DNA of 64,000 nt, from the NCBI RefSeq assembly GCF_014898055.3, contig NW_023601212.1:53928329-53992328 (forward strand). Direction: 5' to 3'. Made by a program: the position numbers and the translations under genes. The DNA comes from Talpa occidentalis (Eukaryota > Chordata > Mammalia > Eulipotyphla > Talpidae). The notes under the pieces were generated by a model. It had not been told where the DNA came from and ran no database searches. It saw only the letters and a list, made by a program, of their open reading frames with translations. Of the stretch, positions 11,272-22,340 are shown piece after piece. How positions within the stretch are numbered: the first letter of the stretch is position 1; the number at the start of each line of letters is the position of its first letter.

Positions 11272-12237
11272 TTGAAATATAATAGGTTCCACACTGAACT
11301 TGTAGGAAGTAGCAGGATTGGGGTGCAGTTGTAGCACAGTTAATAAGGATTTGCCCAGCCTCTGCTTTGAGACCACCTGACATCTGGCCAGAGAATCTGC
11401 CAATGGCTACACACACACACACACACACACACACAGAGCATTCACAACCCAGATGGCAGGAATCTGATTGCCAAGCTCTCTCTGGAAAAAGGCTGTCTGC
11501 CTTCACTCCCCCACCATATCCAGGATCAATAGCACAGGGGACTAGAAATTTCCAAATGATGTCCTTGGCCCTGCGGTTGGAACACTCTCTAGAAGTTAAC
11601 ACATATTTCAATTGCCATCAGGGCTAGTCCAACCCATCCTCCTTGATTGTTTCTCCCCCACCGCCCCCACTGCCTCCTTAGAGAAGAGAGGACCAAGCCC
11701 CTCCCAAAACTTCTACCCTCTTCTCCCAAGGAGAAGCAACCCATACTTGTTCAGGAAGGAGAGGGGGCTAGGCCAGTCCACCATGCCTAGATCCCTGCCA
11801 GCCCACAGGCAGATGGCTCCCTCCACCACAGGAAGGGTAAGAAGCCAAGGTGGACACCGGCTCCACAGTCGATTCAACATTGGGAGGATTATCTGCTCCC
11901 AGGGTGCAGCACGATTCAATTTTTTAAAACTAAAATATCACTGATTTAGAATAAATGTGAAGGTGGGAACACTATCGAAATCTTCAGTTCTACAAGTTGT
12001 AGAATTTTTTCATGTAATTATGTCTCTTCCAACCACGTAGAGTAATAGGAAATTCAGGACAGACATTATACATAAAACAGCTCATGTAAAAGTCACTAGC
12101 AGTCTACAAGGTAAATATTATGATGCCGTGTTACACTGGTAAATGAACTGATGTTCGGGGGGCTTAGAAGCTAGTCGTTGAGAAGTGGAATCCTTGTGAC
12201 TATTTACATTGCACTGATCTTGGATGGAAGCATGGAG
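11272..12237. other. Unrecognised sequence with a microsatellite
   Basis: Nothing assignable apart from the (AC)n run at 11408-11434. Confidence 0.4.
11408..11434. repeat. (AC)n microsatellite
   Basis: About 13 uninterrupted AC units. Confidence 0.95.
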
Positions 12238-12310
12238 CGTGGGTGCACGGCTAGAGGGATGGATGGGTAGATAGTTGAATGGATGGGCAGGTGGGTGGAT
12301 GGACACAGGT
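12238..12310. repeat. Degenerate (GATG)n repeat
   Basis: Imperfect GATG/GGTG units such as GAGGGATGGATGGGTAGATA and GGATGGGCAGGTGGGTGGAT. Confidence 0.8.
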
Positions 12311-12496
12311 TTGCATGCATGGTAGATGAATGAACAGGAGATAAAGAACACAAGAAAAGGCATCTAGACCTCACTACCTCCCGGTTAGCTTAACTAAAGC
12401 AATAGTAGGCCTATTTCAAGCAATGAATTAGAGCGATTGGTAATTAGCACTTCAGTAGTTAAGCAAAAGCAAGGGGAGCAGGAGGAAGAGGAGCCA

Positions 12497-12745
12497 CCGT
12501 TGTTAGAATATGTGGCACAGAGCCAGATCTCCCAGGTTCTACTCTCAGATCTGCCATTTCCTAGCTGGATCATATCAGGCTGATCCTTTAACCTCTCTAT
12601 GCCTCCATATTCTCATATGTGAAATGAGGATTCTATTACTTAAAAGGTGGTGATATGACTTAAACGAGTATAGAAAATATTATTTAAAGCATTTAAAACT
12701 TTCCCTAGCACCTAGCCAGTGCTCAGTGAACATTGTTATCGCTGT
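12497..12745 (+). repeat. Near full-length MIR
   Basis: All parts are present in order: a decayed tRNA head, CAGATCTGCCATTTCCTAGC, the core TTTAACCTCTCTATGCCTCC then TCATATGTGAAATGAGGATT, and the tail AGCACCTAGCCAGTGCTCAG with TGAACATTGTTA. This is the best-preserved MIR in the window. Confidence 0.88.
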
Positions 12746-12877
12746 TTCCATTTTTTAAAACTCAAGGAGTTTATTTCTTCCGAAAAACTTTCTAAAACAG
12801 GTCAGAAATCCCATATCAGAAATTCTTAGGGCCAGGTACATTTCAGAATTTAGAATTTTCAGAATTTTGAGTGTTAC

Positions 12878-13291
12878 TAAAGTACAGATTTTTTTTTTTC
12901 ATTTCTCTCATTCTTGATTTTACTTTTTTATTTTTTCACATTTTATTTAAATTTTATTTTTTATATTCCCCATACAATTACAACCCCCTTATTTTGACCC
13001 CAATCCCTCCTTTCCCCGCCCCCCACACCCCATAGAGTGTCTCTGGTTCATAGTTGTTTGTTGATTTTGATTTTCACTTTCTTATAGTTATTCTTTTTCC
13101 TGGTCCCTTATTTAAGTTTTCTAGATTCCTGCTATGAGTGAGACCATCTGGTATTTTTCTTTTTCTTTCTGGCTTATTTCGCTGAGCATGATCCCTTCCA
13201 GCGCCATCCATGTTGCTTCAAATTGCATGTGCTTATCTTTTTTGAATGCTGAGTAATATTCCATGGTGTATATGTAAAGTACAGATTTTTT
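12878..13291 (-). mobile_element. Young 5'-truncated L1, antisense
   Basis: Flanked by a perfect 17-bp duplication TAAAGTACAGATTTTTT (12878-12894 and 13275-13291). The insert (to 13274) is the last part of ORF2 (antisense TGAGTGAGACCATCTGGTAT, CATGATCCCTTCCAGCGCCA, TGAGTAATATTCCATGGTGT) plus a 3' UTR and poly(T) on the plus strand. Its ORF2 end matches the L1 at 25.97 kb closely, but its 3' UTR differs. Confidence 0.95.
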
Positions 13292-13396
13292 AATACTAGG
13301 GAGTATTCCCTGGAGGCCAGACGACTGTCTCATGATTAAACATGAGAATAGTTCTGCAGAGAACCGTAGACGTGACTGGATACTGCCATTGAGGGC

Positions 13397-13697
13397 AAGA
13401 ATCAATGATCAGGGCCTTCCTGGTGTTGCAAGGGGTTAAGCACAGCATTGTGAAGCTATTCGCAGCCTCTGCAGCACGAGTTCAATCCCCGCTAGCCAGG
13501 GAGCAACCCACATGGCGCAGCAGACCTCTCCTGCCTCTCCCGCTGCTCCCCTCAGCAGCGTACTTCAGTAGATCCGCATGTTCTGCTCCTCACTCTGTCT
13601 CTGGTGAATCTGCTCAACCTCTGCATCTCTGGCCTGTACCCCAGTTGTTGTGTGCATAAATAAATAAATCTTTTTTTAAAAAAGAATCAAAGATCAG
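13397..13697 (+). mobile_element. Lineage-specific tRNA-SINE
   Basis: Sense SINE at about 13413-13681 with head GGCCTTCCTGGTGTTGCAAG, B-box-like GAGTTCAATCCCC and tail ATAAATAAATAAATC. Flanks AAGAATCAATGATCAG (13397-13412) and AAGAATCAAAGATCAG (13682-13697) match at 15 of 16 positions. Older subfamily. Confidence 0.93.
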
Positions 13698-13889
13698 AAG
13701 GAGGTGAAATCAGCTCAAGTCAGCTTTTGTCATCAAATTAGTTTCCTGACAATAAATCGAGAACCTTTGGGCTTTCAGAGCTTCTTGGACATGAGAAGAG
13801 CATGGTGGGAGGGGCTGGACCTGTCGTAGATATAAGGAGCCTCTCACCCCCTCGCCCAGGCTGTTCGGAACAGCTTGTTCTGTGTCTCA

Positions 13890-14045
13890 CCAACATCGAC
13901 TGGGCACTAACCACATGGGAGCTATTCTAAGCTGGTTTACACAAATTACCTCATTTGGTTTAGGGACAACTATACTGGGTAAATGACAGACCAAGGTCAT
14001 GCAGCAGTGACAGCGCAGCTGGAATCTAACCTTGGGCATCTGCGG
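13890..14045 (-). repeat. MIR fragment
   Basis: ACTGGGCACTAACCACATGG, ACACAAATTACCTCATTTGG, AATGACAGACCAAGGTCATG and CAGCGCAGCTGGAATCTAAC follow the antisense MIR plan. Confidence 0.65.
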
Positions 14046-14733
14046 CCAGTTCAAGAAGGTTCCTAGCCAGCAAGGCATTTCCAATATTTCTTTCCTTCTC
14101 CCTTTTTATTTTTTGTTTCCTGTCTTTTAATAGTAGTTTTTGACATTTTTTTCTCTATGTTTTTTCATTAAAACTAGTAAGGAGAGGAAGTGCACCAATT
14201 TTTCTTTTAATTATAGACCTCCTTCATACTATACTTTATGAGACACAGACTTTAAGCCCCTCATGAGGTTTTGGGGATGATGCTGAGTCAGCCTCTAACG
14301 GCAGCACACACTTATGCAGGGCTCACCATATAAATAGAATTCTGCTGAGCTGAAGTACGGACAAAGGAAAGGAAGCGCTCACTCCCAGAACTTCAAGTGG
14401 CTTGAGAAGATTAAATTTGGGTTCTCTCCTCAATTTTGCAAATAAAGATCTCGGTTGCTTTTCCCATCCATCCATGCCACCTGGGCCCGCACTTGTTTAG
14501 AGAGCATCGCCCACATGGGAGGCACCGTGCAGGATGCCAGAGCTGGTACTTTGGACCAGGAGGCCATGACAGAGATGGAGAAGGCACTGGAGCCATTCCA
14601 GGCCAGAGAAATTGCAGGGTGAGTTTGGAGAATGCAGAGCGATCTGGCAAGGCCAGAGCTGAACCCAGTGCAGGAGATGGAAATCAAGGACCTGCAAAAA
14701 TAGTCTGAGGCTGATACTGAAGGATTCCAAAAG
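14046..14733. other. Unassigned interval with weak exon candidate
   Basis: No repeat recognised. The only coding-like stretch is the candidate exon at 14501-14618, listed separately. Confidence 0.4.
14501..14618 (+). other. Weak candidate exon, 118 bp
   Basis: A pyrimidine-leaning stretch ending CACTTGTTTAG precedes 14501, and a GTGAGT donor begins at 14619. One frame is open throughout and reads ESIAHMGGTVQDARAGTLDQ followed by EAMTEMEKALEPFQAREIAG, protein-like in composition. I do not recognise a family. The same frame continues past the donor with a stop and then RPELNPVQEMEIKDLQK, which could instead mean a decayed coding segment. No neighbouring exon was identified. Confidence 0.2.
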
Positions 14734-14734
14734 T

Positions 14735-15031
14735 CAAACTGAAGGGCGGGCCTCCCTGGTGGTGCCGGGGTTAAAGTCAGTGATATCAAGCTATCGCCAG
14801 CCACTGCAGCACGAGTTCAATCCCTGGCCCAGGAGCTACCCACATGGCACAGCAGACCTCTCCTGGCTCACCTGCTGCTCCCCTCAGCAGTGTATTTCAG
14901 TAGATCTGCCTGTTCTGCTCCCTACTCTCTCTGGTGAATCCTCTCACCCCACCCCTACCCCCACACCTCTGGCCTACACCTCAGTTCTTGTATGCATAAA
15001 TAAATAAATCTTTAAAAAAAACAAACTGAAG
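14735..15031 (+). mobile_element. Lineage-specific tRNA-SINE
   Basis: Sense SINE at about 14745-15021 (head GGGCCTCCCTGGTGGTGCCG, B-box-like GAGTTCAATCCCT, tail ATAAATAAATAAATCTTT). The duplication CAAACTGAAG is at 14735-14744 and 15022-15031. Older subfamily. Confidence 0.93.
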
Positions 15032-15074
15032 AGTCCCAGAAACCATCAACAGGTGCCCCACGAACACTTTGCCT

Positions 15075-15165
15075 GTCCTGCTCGTAACCATATCCCCAGA
15101 AGCTAGAACAGTACCTGGCTCATAGCTGGGGCTCAGGGGGCATCTATGGAAGAAAGGAAGGAATG
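15075..15165 (+). repeat. L2 3' end fragment
   Basis: CCAGAAGCTAGAACAGTACC, TGGCTCATAGCTGGGGCTCA and the degenerate GGAAGGAATGAAAGG end match the L2 terminus. Confidence 0.6.
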
Positions 15166-16463
15166 AAAGGTTGAATGCGTGAGCAGATGGCATTGGAGAA
15201 CATACTGGGATGCAGAGAAGGGGAAGGAGACAGGAGACCCTGTTAGGAATCCATAGCAAGAGTCCAGGTACACACAGATACTGGAAATCAGGGGGATGTG
15301 CATGGGGAGGAGAAGACACAACAATCCACAGTGAGGCAGGCTCCACGGGATGGCTGACTGGTGGCATGTGGTGTTTGCAGGGGCATGACCAGCAGAGATA
15401 CCTGGCCAGGTGTCCTGGTGACGAAGGCAGAAGAGGGGGTGAAGGCTCACCCAAGAGGGCTGTTTGGGAAAAGAGACCTTTCAGACTTGCAGATGCAAGA
15501 TACTCGACGCCCCCTGGGTAGAGCCTTTGCACAGTCCACAGAGCAGCCGTGGGGCCCAGGAAGTTGGTGAGGAATTGTACCTAGTGGTCAAAGTAAGAAT
15601 GTACTCGCAGCCTCCTGCAGAGAGCAGACAATGTCCCTGTGCCCCTTTCCCTGCTCCCCAGGATCTCCAGGCCCCAGACTCAGGGATGGCGCGCTGAGCA
15701 GAGGAGCAGTGATGAGGCAGGAAGAGACGAGAGGGGCTGCAACCTCAGGGCAGCAGCGGGCAGTGCCATAAGGGTAAGCTGGCGACAGTGAGGGGCCAGG
15801 GAACACCGGAGCTCTGGAAACGGCCCACTTCACACCAACAGAAGCTCTTAGTCCAGCCCATCCGGGCTCAGGCAGGAGGGACAGATGATAGAAGCAATGC
15901 GTCCTAGGGAGAAGGCCAGAACAGCTTCTTTCCCCAAGTATAGTCATGATTTTTAGGTTTGGGTGGCAACGTCATTACCTTGGCTTTCCCTCCTGTTCCA
16001 GAAACTTTGAGCAAGCTGGGAAGGAAGCCAGGAAGCCTCTGGAAGGAGCTTCTCATGGCTGGGACCCAGTGACATTGCTTGGGGAACTTGCAGTCCACCA
16101 ACAGATGCACCAGAGAAGTCGGCAAACACAATAAATCAGGTGACAGCCTGGATCCAAACCCAAGACTACAATCAAAGATTTTTCCAATCTGGCTCAGACT
16201 CTTCTGAAATGAAGCAGTCCCATCGAAAGCACCTTCCTCCCCAGGAGAAGTGCCCCAGCCATCCTGGACAAGGCAAAATGAGGCACGGTTATCACCGGCC
16301 TTCAAAGGCAACAAAGAGAAACGCAGCTAAGTCAAGTCACCACCCATCCCCTTAGCTCTAGGCAGCATCCTAACAGACACGCTGGGCTCAGGCATGCCAG
16401 AGGGTCATGGGTGGGCGGGGATGGAGAGGGGCCAGCAGGAAGCAGGGAGCTGAAGATGTAGGC
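15166..16463. other. Unrecognised sequence
   Basis: No repeat or gene assignable. A 183-residue minus-strand frame (14981-15532) runs through SINE and L2 sequence and is not a gene. Confidence 0.45.
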
Positions 16464-16620
16464 CTTCCTTTTTATTTATTTTAATATTTTTATTATTGAA
16501 GAAACACCGGTTTACGACACTGTATGTGATTCAAAGTTATAGGATCACACCTCTTCAGATGTATGTCACCACCCACGCCCATCACCAAGGCACCCAGAGT
16601 CTCCAGAACACCAGTCTTGG
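16464..16620 (-). mobile_element. Old L1 3' UTR fragment, antisense
   Basis: TTTTTATTATTGAAGAAACA, CCGGTTTACGACACTGTATG and ATGTATGTCACCACCCACGC resemble the antisense 3' UTR of old L1 families (TTATTGAAGTATAATTGATT). Confidence 0.5.
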
Positions 16621-16659
16621 TGAAGGTCACCGGTGTGACTGATTCATCTCTGCCTCCCC

Positions 16660-16770
16660 TGCTCACTCCTTAAGGACAAAGACCGGCTGGTTTATCTGAC
16701 CATTGGAGCCCAGGCGGCAGGCACCAGCCTGCAAGCAGTTGTTGAATTAATGAGTGGATGAATGAGTGAA
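16660..16770 (+). repeat. L2 3' terminus
   Basis: TTAAGGACAAAGACCGGCTG, GGCAGGCACCAGCCTGCAAG and TTGTTGAATTAATGAGTGGA with ATGAATGAG fit the L2 end. Confidence 0.55.
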
Positions 16771-17204
16771 ACAGAAGGCAGCAAAGCTGAGCTGTACACA
16801 GCGCATTCCATCCCGCCCCTCTCCAGCACATTCTACCACCCAGTAAGGAAGGAGGGGGCTGAACCTCAGCCCCGCCCAGCCCCAGGCAGGCTGCTGCAAA
16901 GCCAGACTCCACTGTAAAGTGTGGTGGTGTGGTTGTTGAAGGCACCGATGAGAGATGTGTTGCTAAATAGATAAAGAAGACCCCTCCCCCAGTGGAGATG
17001 TGTGCAGAGACGTTTTCTCTTCTGGTCTGCAAATGCAATTACCCAGCCCTTCTACTGCCACTGAACAGGGAGGAGAAAGTGAGGAGAAGGATCACAATTC
17101 AAGCAGCCTCCTCCAGTTCCCACACCTCACTTGCCCCACCCTCCAGCCCAGGTTCCCAGAAGGCACCCCTTTCCCTTAGCCTCCAAGCCCCAGCCCTCCA
17201 GAAG

Positions 17205-17370
17205 CCCTCGCCGCGGCTGGGAGAAGGCAGAGGCTGAACACGAAGCCTGGAACGAGAGCCGCGATCCGAGGCCGCACACAGTGGGCGTCTGCGCCACCCA
17301 GTGGCGACCAAAGGAGTCAGCGGCTTGGCCGTCTGCGGAGTTTGGAGGCCCGAAGGTCCTGGCTACGGAC
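17205..17370. promoter_or_regulatory. CpG-dense pocket
   Basis: I count about 17 CpG dinucleotides between 17209 and 17367, whereas surrounding kilobases have few. It includes a small hairpin (CGCCAC CCA GTGGCG near 17290-17305). It could be a remnant or small CpG island, a first exon of a non-coding transcript, or an unmethylated regulatory element. No TATA box or transcript evidence is visible. Confidence 0.3.
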
Positions 17371-19139
17371 TGTCTGCAGAGAAGGGAGGGAAGGTTGATG
17401 AGTGGAGAGGATATCATCAAAGGGACTGGCAGGCTCCAGGTCACAGGGAGTAACTGCTTCAGAGGGAAAATAGTGATCCCTGGGCAGGGCTGCCAGCAAG
17501 GGCCCCTTCCTCCTCTTGGTTGCACCCATACGCCCCCCCATCCACTGCTCCTCCCAGCAGAGAGTATTTGGCTGGAGGCTGTGGCCTCCCTAGCCAGGCG
17601 TGTTAGTCCAGCTGTTGAGGAGACAAAGATAGAGGCCTCTGCAGACCAGGCGACACTCCCACCCTGTCCAAGGTATCTGGGGACCAGGACCCAGGGAGAT
17701 GCCAGGTGCTAACCCTAGGTCAGCCTGTGTCTCCTTCTATCTCCCACTTGGGGAAGAGGATGCTAAAATGAAACATACCCAGCTTCCCTTGCGGATGGGT
17801 TGTGAGATTCAAAGGTGACAGTGCTGAGGAAGGCACTGGGAAGAATAAAGCCATCATTTTTCAGTGTCTGGTCCATAATGACTTTCATAACCTTGTAACG
17901 TGACAGGCAAATACAAACGCACTCTTTCAAAGAGTAAGACCCCCAATTTCTGATGATTAAAATCTCCTCAAACAAGATTGTCATTTGGAGAGGAAAGAAC
18001 CAAGATTTGAGATACAAAAATACCAAGTTCCATATGGGAAATTTAAATGATCAAGAACATCTTATGGGTTTTACTATATAGAATTTATATGGCAGCTGAC
18101 TCTAACAAACCAGTGGAATTGGCATTACAACTTCCCAAAACATTAGGCAGATGAAAGAGAAGCCAAGAGTTATCTAGGCTCCTACTCAGAGCCACTGCAA
18201 AGGCAGAATCAAAGATTGCAGGGCCTCTCCCTGGCCTATGACACCCCTGGCAACTGCCAGCATCTGCTCATAATTTACACAAACGCCTCCACCAGTCTAC
18301 CCGTAGAGGTGCATTCTTTGTCCAAGAACAAATCCATTTGCCGCTGACCAGTATTGTCCAGTGTCGTGAGGATGATGCTGTCCCACTCCAGAGTCCAGAA
18401 CATGGAACCTCTGGAGAGGATGAGAGTTGATATCCGAGTAAAGGAAAAAAAATAAGCAGCAGCCAGGCTCCCGCACCCCACCCAAAATGGAGCAGCATCA
18501 ATTCACTCCCTCAGCACCCTGGGCAGAGCCCAAGGCCTGCCATAGGAAGTGAGGTGAGGGGGCCAAGCCGACCAGAGGCTCAGCACCTGGCAGGTTGGAC
18601 ATCAGTCACAGAGAGAACTTGCTCTCTGGAATGTTTTCTTCAAAGGAAGATGGTGGGTGCTTCCCTCTGTGTAATGCCCTACAGCAAAATCACATCTCCA
18701 GGCTCCAGACCAACCAGCGATTATGTTTATCCCAATTTGATGCAAGACCTCAGTTCCATCCCAATGCCTATGGCAATGAAAAAAGCAAATGTGATATCAA
18801 ACATGGAAAGAGCATATTCTGGGCAGAGCTTCCGCTGGTCCTATTAAGGAATTATTCAAATTCCACTCGAGAGTTCCCCTCTGGCTCACTAGAGAAATTA
18901 TAGCAATGGGGACCCTTCGCTGCCTCCTGCACCTCTGAAATGCACTTTATCAGTTTGGGTGCACAGATCACTGCTACCAACAGTGGCAGGTTGTCTGAAA
19001 ACACTTGCATAAAAACAAGTCCACCCCAGATTGTATGTAGGACTTGGCTTTGGAGGTTTCTGGACCCCTCCTTCCACACCCTTTTCCCACTCCATCTCAG
19101 CCCTCTGGCACCTCTGGTTTGTCCTCCAACAAAACATCC
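17371..19139. other. Unrecognised intergenic sequence
   Basis: No family could be assigned. The 193-residue plus-strand frame covering 17131-17712 is rich in P, R and S, spans the CpG pocket, and shows no domain I recognise. Confidence 0.4.
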
Positions 19140-19250
19140 GTCATCTAAAACCCAGGCTGAAAGCTCCATGAAGGCAGGGACCATGTCAATTTCCCCATTA
19201 TTGCATCAAAACATTGCCTGGCACCCATTTCCTCTCAGTAAGTGTGGTGT
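19140..19250 (+). repeat. L2 3' end fragment
   Basis: GAAAGCTCCATGAAGGCAGG, GACCATGTCAATTTCCCCAT and ACATTGCCTGGCACCCATTT match the L2 end. Confidence 0.65.
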
Positions 19251-19649
19251 TTGCTACATGGATTCAGCAAACTGTTTGATCACCTCTTCCATATAGGATC
19301 AATGTCCAGGCTATGCTTTGCACCTTCAGTCCCAGCCTCCTTTTCTGGACATGGTGCCGAAAGCGGGGGTGGGCATGCTCTTCCTACCAATAGCCCCTTC
19401 TACAGTTAATCAGGGTGCCCCAGTGAGACATCCAGGTCAAAGGGCACATATTCTGCTCCTGTGGCTCCTTCTGTCTGAGCCCAGTTCCATTCAACAATAT
19501 TTATATTAAACAATATTTATGTCAGGCTTCAATTAGATGCATGTGGCATCAAATAAATGAGAGGATCAAGGGGATGGAGGATGCAAAGTGATCTGGGGAC
19601 CCAGGAAAGACCCTGGCAATGCAGGGCCTCTGGGGGGAGAGCCCCAGGA
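19251..19649. other. Unrecognised sequence
   Basis: AT-rich piece at about 19490-19570; otherwise nothing assignable. Confidence 0.4.
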
Positions 19650-20925
19650 GACCAGGCCCAGGAGAAAGACTAGAATTTGGCCTCGAGTTTCACTGACTCC
19701 TGCCCAAGCTGTGCATTTCCTCTCTTCAGCTCCTGTACAGCTCCCTCTCCTTGCAAATGATTGCCTCCTGGTGCTCCTGGGCCCTCGTCTCCCACAGGCG
19801 CAGCTCCTTGACCTGGGAGGCAGTGCCTCTCTGCAGCTCTCTGCCCTGGTCTGGCCATCTCCCTGTGGAAGTCTCGGACCGGAAGGGTGGGGTCCAGGCC
19901 CCAGCAGGTACTGAGAAGTTTCTTCTCCATGTGGACAGACTCTGCCTCATCCTCTGCCTCTTCCTCCCCAGGTCCAGGATTCGTTTTTCGCATAATTCAG
20001 GCCTATCTCCAAGCTGCAACTGGAGTGCCCAGATCTTCAGTCCAGCTGGGAATTTTCAGCCTGCAGGTGAGCACTCTGAGTTTGGAGAGTGGATATTTCC
20101 AGTGGAAATTGTTCATTCTTTTCCTTCTCTTGCTCCAGTTGTCTGTTTCCTTCTTCCTTCTCCGCGTTGGCACTGTCGTAGAGCCCAGGGAGGTTTTCTT
20201 CCTCAAGGGCACCCCAGGGATGGACTTCTGATGGGGCACTGGATAGTCTTCATCACCTGCCTCGCTTGCGCTGCGCTGTGTTCTTCCAAGTTGCCTACCC
20301 CCACTTGCTCCTGGAGGAAGATGAGTGCCGGGATGAGGTTTCCCAGGGAATTGCACAGATTTAACCCCCACATTGGCTTTCTCACTGTCAGCTACAGGTC
20401 TGTGGCCCCAAGCTCCAACTTTGCTTGCTCCTCAAACTTGTCTTACAAGATCGGCTTCCATCTCAGTAGATCTTGGGCCACACTTTTCACCTGCCTAAAT
20501 ATCTGTGCTGCCACTGGGGCCATCTGGGCCTCCCCTCCCAGGGTTTCCTCCCTCATCCTGCAGTGCTTCTGAGGTCAGATCCTCAGACCGGCTAGGAGGC
20601 AAGCTCAAGCTTCTCATCTTGCAGTGAGTATACAGTGGGCTGAGCAGGAGAAGCTCTGTCTTCCATGCAGTGTGGCCAGACTGAAGATTTGTAATGTGGG
20701 GGGAGTGGGCTTCCCCACATCACCCCCCAGGCACCAGGAGGGCTTCAGGACCTTGTGTCTCTGGTCCAGGCTTTGCCCAGGGGATTCTGCAGGCCACTTA
20801 CCAGGAAGTTCTTTCCCTCTTTTAAAACGGCGTCCAATCTTTACGATCCTCACTGTCAAAACCCAAAGAGCAACACAAAGCAGGCTCTGCCAGGAGACTC
20901 CAAGGAGCACTGGCACCTGTCTCAA
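19650..20925 (-). pseudogene. Decayed cTAGE5/MIA2-like coiled-coil locus
   Basis: The minus strand carries broken protein-like frames. The upstream piece (about 20925-20802) reads VSWQSLLCVALWVLTVRIVK followed by IGRRFKRGKEL, a membrane-segment-like stretch then a basic patch. It ends at a GTAAGT donor (minus strand, plus coordinates 20801-20796). Downstream at about 20150-19660 are coiled-coil-like pieces: ISTLQTQSAHLQAENSQLD, ELRLWETRAQEHQEAIICKE, and, after a stop, KRGNAQLGQESVKLEAKF. From memory these resemble the segment after the membrane helix and the second coiled coil (LQTEQASLQSEN; RKENAHNRQKLTETELKF) of cTAGE5/MIA2, an ER-exit-site collagen/cargo export factor related to TANGO1. 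Frameshifts and stops are frequent, so it is not functional as read. The donor suggests an unprocessed copy rather than a retrocopy, but that is weak. It could be another coiled-coil family. Confidence 0.42.
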
Positions 20926-21629
20926 TTTGTCAAACTATAGCAGCAGGGCAGCCAGAGCTGCAGCAGGACCATGGAAATGTCTGCCCTCTGGCTCTCGGTG
21001 CTCAGCCATAGATTGCCAGTGTCCTGTGTACCTCACTGATCACAAAGCAAAAAGGTTCTGGGGCAACCAGGGCTCATCGCTTTAGGGCTAGGGAGGGAAG
21101 ACCAATGGGTTCTAGAAAATCTCTCTGCCTCCCTTGTGGTGCTCACACACAGAGAGAACACAATGTTGCTCATTCTGTACAATGGTGAGCAGGCTGATGG
21201 TGACTGGGGCTCCAGCCACCCTGGACCCTCCTGGCTCACAGCCCACCTACAGTCAGTCAGGCCCTGCCACAGCTTCTCTGCAGAAGAACACCCCCTCTTT
21301 AAACCTACAATGCAGAGAGGCTGGCCTCTCCCCTTCCCAGCTCTCTTCCTCCTTGTCACCCTCTACTCTCTGTTCAGATGTTCTAGAAACATTTGACTCC
21401 ACTTTAGAGTAAAACAAGTGGTGTGGCTTCCTTAGAAACCTGAGATACTTATGCCCAATTATTTCTGTCTTTATTTCAAACCACCAAGTAGGACAGCAGA
21501 ATCCCTCCTCCTCATTAGAAAGGATCAACGCACATCCCACGGAGAGGCATCGTGGGTGAGGGGCAGGCTCCCGGCTGGCATACCTCCAGTCCTGGCTTTG
21601 TTTGCTCTACTTGCTGGTGATGTTGGGGA
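20926..21629. other. Unrecognised sequence
   Basis: No repeat or exon recognised. If the locus at 19.65-20.93 kb was a multi-exon gene, upstream exons could lie here, but I could not identify any. Confidence 0.35.
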
Positions 21630-21775
21630 ACATTCTTTTATTTCTGTCAGCTTCAATTTCCTCACCAGTAAAATGAGGATGACATTAATAGTTCCTACCT
21701 CATTGGATGTTTTGAGGATTCAGTGAGAGGTAACCATGGAATGCACTTAGGGATATGATCACACAATAAAAATTA
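21630..21775 (+). repeat. MIR fragment
   Basis: TTCAATTTCCTCACCAGTAA, AATGAGGATGACATTAATAG and TTCCTACCTCATTGGATGTT followed by GAGGATTCAGTGAGAGG match the sense MIR 3' half closely. Confidence 0.82.
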
Positions 21776-21828
21776 ACTTTTATTTAATTACAGCTCAGAA
21801 AGTCCCCACCACAGGGCATGTACTCTAA

Positions 21829-21830
<2 letters not shown>

Positions 21831-21866
<36 letters not shown>
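21831..21866. repeat. (AC)18 microsatellite
   Basis: Eighteen uninterrupted AC units. Confidence 0.96.
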
Positions 21867-21868
<2 letters not shown>

Positions 21869-21984
21869 CCTTTTCTCAGTTTAGGGTGGCCAATTAAACC
21901 TTACCTCTTCTGTCACCAGGAGGCTATTCCCCACCTCCTCATGAAACACCTCTCCCAAGTTATGATGCAGTTACAAATGACCGG

Positions 21985-22340
21985 TCTCTCAGACAAGAAT
22001 TAATAAGTTTGTCCCCCATCTCTTGCAATTTCCCCCTTATTTGACAGGTTGCCTGCTTGCATTCCAAGGAAAAGGGAGTTAAACAGCAGTTGTTGAAAAA
22101 AGCAAGCTGGCGCCCACCATCTCCTTGCCGACCCCTCTCCCCTCCCCTTTGCAGACTCTAGCCCAGCTCCCCCCCTTTTTTTTCCTTTGTATAAATACCC
22201 CTGCACTTTGCCAAAGAGCAGGATGGTTGTCTTTCAGACATAAGTCTGCTGCCCTTCCCGTTTCTCCACAAATTAAGCCATTTTCCTTTTCTTCAAACTC
22301 TGTTTCCTTTTATTGGCTGAGAGAAACAGATGCTGGCATT
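21985..22340 (+). mobile_element. Probable solo LTR, family unknown
   Basis: The stretch has LTR-like architecture: a GC-mixed first half, a TATA-like GTATAAATACCCCTGCACTT at about 22189-22208, then a U5-like C/T-rich region (CCGTTTCTCCACAAATTAAG, TTCCTTTTATTGGCTGAGAG) and GCATTTGGTATCAGC just beyond. No second LTR or target duplication was found, and I cannot name the family. Confidence 0.4.

Noticed and set aside
11320..11400. Additional tRNA-derived SINE (GTAGCACAGTTAATAAGGAT)
   Set aside because: The similarity to an A-box is short, with no body, tail or target duplication.
13413..13500. Functional tRNA gene from A- and B-box matches
   Set aside because: The boxes belong to the SINE head; there is no cloverleaf-length tRNA and the same head recurs in most SINE copies.
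14981..15532. 183-residue minus-strand frame as a gene
   Set aside because: It runs through the 3' end of a SINE and an L2 fragment.
17131..17712. 193-residue plus-strand open frame as a gene
   Set aside because: High GC and the CpG pocket remove stop codons in several frames; no domain, no codon pattern and an overlapping minus-strand frame of similar quality.
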